Of a stretch of DNA of 64,000 nucleotides, positions 54,917 to 62,209 are shown one piece after another. The notes beneath the pieces are model-generated. The model saw nothing but the letters and a program-made list of their open reading frames with translations. It had not been told where the DNA came from and ran no database searches. The stretch is from positions 310,001-374,000 of the forward strand of contig JHWW01000001.1 of assembly GCA_000621985.1 (NCBI GenBank). The letters are read 5' to 3'. The stretch comes from Lachnospiraceae bacterium V9D3004 (GTDB taxonomy: Bacteria > Bacillota > Clostridia > Lachnospirales > Lachnospiraceae). Numbering within the stretch: the stretch's first letter is position 1; each line of letters starts with the position of its first letter. A program made the position numbers and the translations under genes.

Positions 54917-55518
54917 TGGTATCATTATTTACGGAAGATATTAACGAATATCTCAAATACGATGAGGTTATTGACTTTGATAAGCCGGAGGTTAAGGCTA
55001 TCGCGGACACGCTTTTTGACGAGGTTTCTTCTGAAACGGATTTTGTCCGACATGCTTTTGAGTACGTAAGAGACACTTATCCGCATTCGGCTGACATTAA
55101 TGCAGATGAGATAGCAGTCAGTGCTTCCGAGGTTCTGAAGATCGGTCATGGTATCTGTCATGCCAAGGCTCATTTGCTTGCCGCACTTCTTAGATGTAAA
55201 GGTGTTCCGGCAGGCTTATGTTATCAGAAACTCATCCTCGATGATGAGACTAATCCTGTATATATAAGTCACGGATTGATTGGCGTTTATTTGAACGAAT
55301 TCAATAAGTGGATACGCCTTGATCCGAGAGGAAACCGTTCGGATGTTGATGCGCAGTTCTCAATAGATGAAGAGAAGCTTGCATTTCCGGTGCGTGTTGA
55401 TAAGGGTGAGGAGGATGACCTGACTGTTTATCCCGATCCGAAAGCTTTTGTCATTAAATCGATGCGTGAGAGTAAGACTCGAACAGAACTTTGGATAAAT
55501 CTCCCTGCTGTGATGTGA
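54916..55518 (+). CDS. Transglutaminase-like cysteine peptidase-fold protein
   Basis: 200 residues, cytoplasmic. The catalytic triad is visible: Cys in GHGICHAKAHL (about 79), His in YISHGLIGVY and Asp in RLDPRGN. Known: the transglut_core fold covers proteases, amidases and transglutaminases; a specific substrate cannot be named. AAAGGA is 10 nt upstream. It is the only apparently intact gene among fragments in this stretch; it may have survived because it is used, or it may be in early decay. Confidence 0.82.
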   Translation: MVSLFTEDINEYLKYDEVIDFDKPEVKAIADTLFDEVSSETDFVRHAFEYVRDTYPHSADINADEIAVSASEVLKIGHGICHAKAHLLAALLRCKGVPAGLCYQKLILDDETNPVYISHGLIGVYLNEFNKWIRLDPRGNRSDVDAQFSIDEEKLAFPVRVDKGEEDDLTVYPDPKAFVIKSMRESKTRTELWINLPAVM

Positions 55519-55736
55519 TCGGTCTGGATATTGTAAATTCAGCTCTGGAATCAAACCGGACAAGAGCAGTCGCAGAAGGGATAAAGAATCTGTCGTTTGT
55601 AAGTTATGACGGCATTGATTTTCCTTTTGATGCGTATACCTTTGATCTGGTTGTGACAAGATATGCTTTGCATCATTTCCCGGATATAGAGCATAGTATC
55701 GGAGAGGTTTACGAGGTTTTACAGTAAAGTGATGCC
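55510..55736 (+). pseudogene. SAM-dependent methyltransferase internal fragment
   Basis: The frame contains DVIGLDI, a D-G-I-D-F-P-F motif and FDLVVTRYALHHFPDIE, the middle of a UbiE-type methyltransferase, with no motif I and a truncated C-terminus. It overlaps the last bases of the transglutaminase-like gene in another frame; no ribosome binding site. Confidence 0.75.
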
Positions 55737-55812
55737 ACACAGGTTTGTTATGAATCAGTGGCTAAGAATGATGAAGAAATATATATGAGAAACGTATAAG
55801 GATTGATGAAGA

Positions 55813-56409
55813 ATGGATATCAAACACTTTTATCTTGAAAAAGGAATCGGAGATGTCCTCATATTACTTCATGGGAATGGGGAGAATTGTGATTATTTTG
55901 AGCATCAGATAAAAGAATTCTCAAGGTATTATCATGTATATGCGATCGATACCAGGGGGCATGGAAAAACGCCTCGTGGCCATAAGCTTTTACAATAAGG
56001 CAGTTTGCTGATGATCTTCTGGGTTTTATGGATGAAAAGAATATAGGGAAGGCGGATATTCTGGGGTTCTCAGATGGCGGCAACATAGCGATGGTATTTG
56101 CGATCCGTTATCCTGAACGGGTTAACAGGCTGATCCTGAATGGTGCTAATCTTGATGCGAGTGGTGTTAAACGTTCTGCCCAGATTCCAATAGAGATAGG
56201 ATATCGTATAGCAAAAATATTTGCCGGTAAGAGTGATACTGCTCGTTTGAATGCTGAGATGCTTGGGCTTATGGTAAATGATCCGAATGTGGATCCAAAG
56301 CATTTCCGGGATGTACGTAAGATGAGTATTGGACTAATGCCAAATCTTATAGGACTGGCAGGTTCCAAAGAAGAGATAGATAGCCTGACCAAAATATATG
56401 GCATCCTTA
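55813..56409 (+). pseudogene. Alpha/beta hydrolase, frameshifted and 3'-truncated
   Basis: First part (55813-55998) has LLHGNG and IDTRGHGKTPRG; a one-base loss near 55986 puts the rest (RQFADDLLGFMDE..., then GFSDGGNIAM with the nucleophile elbow) in another frame from 55999. The C-terminus ends in unrelated hydrophobic residues where the convergent gene begins, so the catalytic Asp/His region is incomplete. Likely non-functional. Confidence 0.82.
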
Positions 56410-58500
56410 TTATGCTGTTATTTTTTGTTTCTTTCCTTTAATTCCTGCTTTCTTAAAAACAGACCTGTAGGTTTTTAATTTGCTCTTGGGAACCTTAACC
56501 ACTGCCTTCGGATGTATTCTCTTAAAAGCGTTTTTCCCGATATTTTTTTTCGTGAAATGAGTGGATCGTATTATTACAGTCTTTAGATTTTTGCAGCCGT
56601 AAAAAGCTTTTTTACCGATCTTCTTAACATTCTTTCCGATGATGATCTTCTTAAGTTCCCTGTTGTTCTTATAAGCATTTGCTTTGATAACCGTGCCGTC
56701 GGTGGTTACAGTGCCGTTATCAGATATTGTGTATGTGACAGTCGGTTCGGTTGATGACGAATCAGTACCGGTTTTTCCTGTAGAAGGTTTTGCGGTTGAA
56801 GCTTTCGACGGAGATGCAGTTGTGCCTGATTTTCCCGTTGAAGGTGTTGTTGTACCTGTTTTACCTGTAGACGGCGATTCCGTTGAAGAGCCTGCTGGAG
56901 CTGTAGTTGGGACTGCTGTTGAATATCCGTCAGGAGTCTGTGTCGGAGCATTTGTCGGAATCGCTGTCGGTGTTTCCTGTTCGTTATTATCCATCCTTGA
57001 ACTTGTGGTACCGGATGTTTTCCATGCATCTGATGAGAGATCAATGTGCATTACCGGACATATTCCGCAGCCACTGGTGTTGACGGATGTACCGTAGTCA
57101 TTGATCTTAAAATCATATTTCATATAAGCCGCATAATAACCGGTAAATCCCGGTGAACGTAAAAACCACGAACAGGCACCGAAGTAATCGTCACTACAGT
57201 ATAATTCCTTCATAACGCAATAATCCGTCGTCGTGATATATACATTATTTTTCCAGCTCTTTTTATCGGGGCCGAAGCCGTAGGCAGTTTCACTTGCTTC
57301 CGATATGGATAACAGATATACTCTGTCCGAAGTGTTGTTTCCGCCAATATCATTTTCGGTATTATCACTGTTGATCACTTCGGTAATCTTTATTGCCGCC
57401 TGTTCATTTGCATCGAATGCTTCATTAATGAATACCGTGTTAAGCCAGGTTCTGAGCGTACAATGCTCCCAGGTGGTGATTTCAAGTTCTTCGTTATATT
57501 CCATACATTCAATTGCCTTATCGGACATTATGAAGGCATCATCACCGTTAACGGAAAGCACTTTCCACTCTATCGGCTCTACATCATATATCGCATCCTG
57601 AATATAGTTGCCGAGATATATGCAGTCCCATTTTGTTTCGCCGTCATTTACAACAGGATTATGATATCCGTCATCTGATGAAGTTACATTTCTCGATGTA
57701 TCTATTTCTCCGGCATCCTTCACCACATCGGAATTAAGGTTTATGTGCATGACAGGACAAAATGCATCCAATGTAGCGACGCCTGTCCCATATAACGCAC
57801 CAAAACCGTCGGCAGCGACACCGGGCAGATATGTATTATCCACGCCCGGAGTTCTGACGCACCACGTACAATTCCTGTATATACTATCATTGTAATTAAT
57901 GTGCGCACCGTGAAGCCATGCATAATCAGTCGCCTTAATATATCTGGTCTTACTGGAGCGGTCAAATGCATCATCAAATCCATATGCGGGATTACACGCT
58001 TCCTCCGCCGATAGGATGTACACTCTGTCCACTGTGTTATTACCGCCATCAGTACCATAATCGGGATTGTTACCGGTAACAACTTCTGTCTGTCTTATAA
58101 CAGCCTGTTCATTTTCGGTGAATGCCTCATTGATGAATTCACTGTTAAGCCAGGTACGCAAAGTACAGGTCTCCCAGGTTGTATACTCCATTACGTCATT
58201 GTAGCGTCTGCAATCAAGTGCCCTGTCCGACATAACGAATGCATCCGTTCCGTCTTCATTTACAGACAGGATCCTCCATTTGATAGGCTGTTTCTCAAGT
58301 CTCATATGCTGCTTATAATGACCGAACTGTATCTTGTCCCAGGTGACCGTTCCGTCCTCCGCTATACGGGGACTGTTCACACCGTGATCAGCCGCCACAG
58401 CCACAACTGTCGGTTCTCCGCCGTAATTCAACATTAAAATGAACAATGCAATCGATGTCAGTAAAGCAATACGTTTTCTCATTTTTATCATCATATTCAT
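56410..58500 (-). CDS. Secreted protein with two DUF6273 domains and a C-terminal LRR-like module
   Basis: 696 residues from minus-strand ATG 58500, with AAAGGGG upstream. Signal peptide about 1-37. Two DUF6273-type domains (about 50-270 and 290-500), each with W-K-I/C-I-x-F/L-G-x-Y, W-x-x-C-T-L-R-T-W-L-N, and D-R-V-Y-x-L-S motifs. Then a Pro/Thr/Ser linker (about 515-605) and a basic C-terminal domain with a BspA/LRR_5-like repeat (about 620-696; KKIIIGKNVKKIGKKAFYGC). Known: DUF6273 occurs in many secreted Lachnospiraceae proteins, function unknown. Probably surface-anchored by its basic end. Confidence 0.85.
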   Translation of the reverse strand: MNMMIKMRKRIALLTSIALFILMLNYGGEPTVVAVAADHGVNSPRIAEDGTVTWDKIQFGHYKQHMRLEKQPIKWRILSVNEDGTDAFVMSDRALDCRRYNDVMEYTTWETCTLRTWLNSEFINEAFTENEQAVIRQTEVVTGNNPDYGTDGGNNTVDRVYILSAEEACNPAYGFDDAFDRSSKTRYIKATDYAWLHGAHINYNDSIYRNCTWCVRTPGVDNTYLPGVAADGFGALYGTGVATLDAFCPVMHINLNSDVVKDAGEIDTSRNVTSSDDGYHNPVVNDGETKWDCIYLGNYIQDAIYDVEPIEWKVLSVNGDDAFIMSDKAIECMEYNEELEITTWEHCTLRTWLNTVFINEAFDANEQAAIKITEVINSDNTENDIGGNNTSDRVYLLSISEASETAYGFGPDKKSWKNNVYITTTDYCVMKELYCSDDYFGACSWFLRSPGFTGYYAAYMKYDFKINDYGTSVNTSGCGICPVMHIDLSSDAWKTSGTTSSRMDNNEQETPTAIPTNAPTQTPDGYSTAVPTTAPAGSSTESPSTGKTGTTTPSTGKSGTTASPSKASTAKPSTGKTGTDSSSTEPTVTYTISDNGTVTTDGTVIKANAYKNNRELKKIIIGKNVKKIGKKAFYGCKNLKTVIIRSTHFTKKNIGKNAFKRIHPKAVVKVPKSKLKTYRSVFKKAGIKGKKQKITA

Positions 58501-58517
58501 TCATACACCCCTTTTTA

Positions 58518-58560
58518 TAAAAAGAGGGTGAGTCATACCATCACGACTCATCCTCTTTCA
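58518..58560 (-). promoter_or_regulatory. Hairpin with T tract just upstream of the DUF6273 gene (attenuator or upstream terminator)
   Basis: AAAGAGGGTGAGTC (58520-58533) pairs with GACTCATCCTCTTT (58545-58558) with one G-T pair. Read on the minus strand it is followed by a TTTTTA tract, 20 nt before the start codon. Confidence 0.65.
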
Positions 58561-58627
58561 TGGTACTTTATGTCGAAGGTAACAGTTATTTTATTAATCT
58601 ATATGATACCACAATATAACTTCAATT

Positions 58628-59076
58628 CTCTGCTGTGTCATGGAACCATTCCAAGATATTTGCTACATTATTCTCATCACAGTTCCAGGTGGCTTTCAAT
58701 AATTCTTCTGATTTTTTGAATGACTTAAATATATTAATCCATTCATCAGAAGTGCAACTGCATCCTTCAATCCGTCATAATCCATTTTGATATAATTAGC
58801 AAGAGCTTCGTAAGTTTCGGTTTTGGTCCAGTAATTCCTGATTATTCCTGTAGATACAGCTTTTATAACTGATAAAGGATTGTATATTGAATGCTGCTTC
58901 GGTTCAAGCTTACTGCCTGTTGAATTCTGTATCTCGTGATTTGGATCCGGAGGTATGATTTCGTTTGCGGAATAACCATCATCCCACTCATCTATGATTA
59001 TTACAAATTGAGTATTAGTCTTTCTGTAAAACCTATCCATACTATAAAAAAGATTGGAGGGGTCATATTTTACCAT
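58628..59076 (-). pseudogene. AAA-ATPase/PDDEXK_9-family remnant
   Basis: Minus strand. The frame from 59076 contains QFVIIIDEWD (Walker B of PF09820) and YNPLSVIKAVSTG then NYWTKTETYEALANYI, but a large internal part between them is missing; a frameshift near 58730 continues with FKKSEELLKATWN before a stop. The N-terminal P-loop and C-terminal nuclease are lost. Same family as the remnant at 15662-15823. Confidence 0.78.
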
Positions 59077-59175
59077 TACAATTATTTACTCCAATATAAC
59101 AGACTGAATGGTTGTTTTCAAGGACATTGTAAGAAATGATAAAATGCTTGTGCTTTATGGCAAATAGACCTTGTT

Positions 59176-59892
59176 CTACGAATTTTCCGCAAGACTATAT
59201 CCCCACAAATTCTTAACCTGAGACATTATCACATCTATATCCCAGTATTTAAAACTGTTCTCATTGCTGTTGGGGTCGTTGAGGATAATTCTGTCGTCGT
59301 CGGTGACACCTGTTAACACAATGTAGTGACCTGTAGTTGTGAAATCGCCGGGAGACATGGAACAGATTATCGGAGTGCCTGACCTGAGCTCGTTTATGAT
59401 ATGCTCTTCATCGAATATCACTTCATGATATTCAAGACCGATAAGTTCTGCGCCTTCGCGCATGCAATCCCATGAAGTACCGTAGCCGGTTTTGTAGTAG
59501 CCATTTTCTTCGACTATGCGGGCAACTTTATAAGGATTCCATTTGCCGTCATTTCCAAGACCGCAGCGAACCATGCTGAGACATGTCGGACCGCAGCCTG
59601 ATGTTGCTATACAGTCATCACCGTAGTCAAGACTTCCCCAGCGTTCGTCTGTCTGGAGGAATAAGGGGATATAATCGGCATTTTCAAGATCTTCTGACAG
59701 ATCGATGTTTACTTGTGACGTTGCACTAGCTTTTGAAGAAAATGCTTTGATAAGATTTGTTTTTTGAAGAACTTTAACAGCTAAGAGTGACGTGAAAAAA
59801 GTTATGATCGCCAGGAAAAAAATGATAACGGATATTTTCCTTGAATCAGAAGAAGGTTTTACATAATTATTTGCGTATTGTGTGTTTTTCAT
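59176..59892 (-). CDS. C39-like (peptidase_C39_2) secreted or membrane-anchored cysteine peptidase-like protein
   Basis: Start at minus-strand ATG 59892 (GAGAGGA 8 nt upstream). 238 residues: N-terminal TM (about 22-44), then a C39_2 domain (about 75-235) with the Cys in SGCGPTCLSM, His in GHYIVLTG and a D-P-N motif. Known: this family has papain-like fold and is often secreted; targets are mostly unknown. It is the last gene behind the VanRS-type pair, 96 bp after the kinase, and may be its regulated output. Confidence 0.85.
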   Translation of the reverse strand: MKNTQYANNYVKPSSDSRKISVIIFFLAIITFFTSLLAVKVLQKTNLIKAFSSKASATSQVNIDLSEDLENADYIPLFLQTDERWGSLDYGDDCIATSGCGPTCLSMVRCGLGNDGKWNPYKVARIVEENGYYKTGYGTSWDCMREGAELIGLEYHEVIFDEEHIINELRSGTPIICSMSPGDFTTTGHYIVLTGVTDDDRIILNDPNSNENSFKYWDIDVIMSQVKNLWGYSLAENS

Positions 59893-59988
59893 ATTGCATA
59901 TCCTCTCTTTCATTTTCTTTTGAGAGAATTATACAATTGTATTTCAAATAAATCTTTCGTATTTTCTGAGGTAATTCTTACGATTTTC

Positions 59989-61089
59989 TTACGATTGTGA
60001 AGAAGCCGGCAAAACTATCGTGAATTTGATCAGTTCGTCATGGCTTTCGCACCATATTCTGCCGCCGTGGGCTTCAACGATCTGCTTTGTTATGGCAAGT
60101 CCGAGACCGGCTCCGCCGACGCTGCTTCCTCTGGAGCTGTCCATGCGATAGAAGCGTTCGAATATCATATCCAATTTTTCTTTTGGGATTGTTTTTCCAT
60201 GATTTATTATCTCACATACGCATTCGCCCTGTTCGTTTTCGGACATCTTAATATTAATGGTAGTGTCGGGATAGCTGTAATTAACACAATTCTTAAGAAG
60301 ATTATCGAACACGCGCTGCATTTTTTGCGTGTCGATATCCGAATAAACGGCTTTCTCGGATTCAAATGAGTGAGTAAGGTTCTTTTTACGAAATACGGGC
60401 ATGAATTCGTATGCGATCTGCTCAACCATCATTGACAGGTTGATGTGCTCTTTGTCGGGAATGATGTTAGAGTAGCCTAACCTTGTTATATCAAAGAAAT
60501 CATTTACAAGATCCTCAAGGCGGTATGCCTTCTGTAAAGATATATTGATGTAACGATTTTTGGTCTCGTCTGATATATCTTTTTCATCATTTAACAGAGT
60601 AAGATATCCGAGAATGGAAGTGAGAGGGGTCTTGAGGTCATGAGCCATGTACATTATCATGTCATTTTTCTGCTGTTGCACTTCCTCAACGCGTCTCTTA
60701 TCCGCTCTTGAATTCTCAAGGATCTGATTAAGAGTCTGCTCTGCTTCCGACAGTGTCGCCGGCAATTTGATATACTCCGCCAATGAATCGTTATGAATGG
60801 TATCAACGGCTTCCGTCATCTGCTCGATCATCCTTGCAAGCTTGTGAAAATAAATCAGACATATAACGATCGCACCGACCAGTATTACAATAAGTATGGT
60901 CTCAATGATATAATAGTGGATAAAGCTGAGCAGTTCGTACCCGGGTTCGTCACCGTACCAGGTCTTCTGCCTTAATATATAATATGCTCCGTATCCCAGA
61001 ATACCCATGATGAACAGGTATATGGTCAGGGTTCTCCAAAAACTCCAGAGCAGCTTCCTGTAAATACTCCGGCTTATCTTATGATCCAT
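59989..61089 (-). CDS. Sensor histidine kinase, VanS-like
   Basis: 366 residues. Two TM segments (about 20-40 and 58-82) with a short extracytoplasmic loop; HisKA with H-box MAHDLKTPLTSILGY, N-box DNLLKNCVNYSYP, G boxes GGAGLGLAI. Typical VanS/OmpR-family pairing with the response regulator upstream. The short sensor loop suggests sensing in or near the membrane. Transcribed after the regulator; 258 bp between them hold an inverted-repeat element. Confidence 0.93.
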   Translation of the reverse strand: MDHKISRSIYRKLLWSFWRTLTIYLFIMGILGYGAYYILRQKTWYGDEPGYELLSFIHYYIIETILIVILVGAIVICLIYFHKLARMIEQMTEAVDTIHNDSLAEYIKLPATLSEAEQTLNQILENSRADKRRVEEVQQQKNDMIMYMAHDLKTPLTSILGYLTLLNDEKDISDETKNRYINISLQKAYRLEDLVNDFFDITRLGYSNIIPDKEHINLSMMVEQIAYEFMPVFRKKNLTHSFESEKAVYSDIDTQKMQRVFDNLLKNCVNYSYPDTTINIKMSENEQGECVCEIINHGKTIPKEKLDMIFERFYRMDSSRGSSVGGAGLGLAITKQIVEAHGGRIWCESHDELIKFTIVLPASSQS

Positions 61090-61347
61090 CCTAATCTCCT
61101 TATCGAAAAACTAATACTATACCTTTGAACCGGCCAAACTCCCTCTGCCTGCAGACGAATACGGTTACTATGAACAGGCATTAAGCAAACATTAAGTAAA
61201 ACTTTCAAGTGTGGGGGTATGGTGTGGGTTTACAGGCTTTTCAACTGTTTGAGCGAAGCGAGTTTTGAAAAGCCGAAAAACTTATACCATACCCCCACAC
61301 GCCAACAGTAAACTTAATGCCATTACCCAGGCTGTGAATAGTAACTC
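61090..61347. other. Intergenic region holding the 182-bp inverted-repeat element
   Basis: 258 bp between the kinase and regulator genes. Apart from the element nothing gene-like is seen. The right end of the element starts 2-3 bp after the regulator stop codon. Confidence 0.7.
61164..61345. repeat. Nested inverted-repeat element between regulator and kinase genes
   Basis: Ends GTTACTATGAACAG (61164-61177) and CTGTGAATAGTAAC (61332-61345) match as complements at 13 of 14 bases. Next: GGCATTAAG/CTTAATGCC (61177-61185, 61313-61321), a perfect 15-bp stem GTGTGGGGGTATGGT/ACCATACCCCCACAC (61209-61223, 61286-61300) and GGCTTTTCAA/TTGAAAAGCC (61235-61244, 61265-61274). No ORF. Confidence 0.88.
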
Positions 61348-62043
61348 TTATGAGTCAATCTTATAGCCCACGCCCCACACGGTCTTAATGTATTCGGGTT
61401 TCCTCGCATTCTCATGCAGCTTTTCCCGAAGCCTTGCAATGTGAGCCATGACAGTATTGTTGTTGTCCAGATATTTTTCTCCCCATACATTCTCGAATAA
61501 TTCTTCGGAAGAAACTACCTGGCCGATCCTTTTTGCAAGATATAATATAATTGAGAACTCTATTGGTGTCAGAATTATGTCTTCGTTATACAGAGTGCAG
61601 GTATGTTGTTTTTCATCAAGTTCAAGGCCGCGGATCATGATCCTGTCGGAAGTGTTAGAATGTTTGAGACCGTCATACTTGTTCACACGGCGAAGCTGAG
61701 CCTTGACTCTTGCCGTTACTTCAAGAGGATTGAAAGGTTTTGTCACATAATCATCTGCGCCCATTGTTATTCCCTGAATCTTGTCCGAATCGGAGTCTCT
61801 TGCCGTGAGCATTATTATCGGAAATACGTGATGCTCTCTTATCTTACGGCACATTGTGAAGCCGTCCATGTCCGGCAGCATGATATCGAGTAATGCAAGA
61901 TCAATGGGATATTCTTCTATACATTCCATTGCCGGTGCCCCGGTGTAGAATTTGTGTACGGTATATCCTTCATTTGCAAGATATAATTCTAGAAGATCCG
62001 CGATCTCTGCTTCATCATCTACGAGTAAAATGTGTTCAGCCAT
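61348..62043 (-). CDS. OmpR/VanR-family response regulator
   Basis: Start at minus-strand ATG 62043; GGGGAGG lies about 8 nt upstream, while the closer in-frame ATG only 2 nt after that site is less likely. 231 residues: receiver domain (about 1-120) with DD-E acidic pocket, phospho-acceptor Asp in LLDIMLPD, Lys in YVTKPF; winged-helix DNA-binding domain (about 132-230) with ILTPIEFSIILYLAKR and TVWGVGYKI. Pairs with the kinase downstream. Confidence 0.94.
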   Translation of the reverse strand: MAEHILLVDDEAEIADLLELYLANEGYTVHKFYTGAPAMECIEEYPIDLALLDIMLPDMDGFTMCRKIREHHVFPIIMLTARDSDSDKIQGITMGADDYVTKPFNPLEVTARVKAQLRRVNKYDGLKHSNTSDRIMIRGLELDEKQHTCTLYNEDIILTPIEFSIILYLAKRIGQVVSSEELFENVWGEKYLDNNNTVMAHIARLREKLHENARKPEYIKTVWGVGYKIDS

Positions 62044-62209
62044 ATACATTACCTCCCCGAAATATAATATACCAAACAGCAAGTGTATTATCAAGTTTCT
62101 ATTGTAACTATACTTGCATATAATCCCATTATGGAATACAATACAGCATATAAGGGGTTATGTAACAATGTTGAAATGATCAATTACAGATTAAGGGGGA
62201 CTTATGCAA

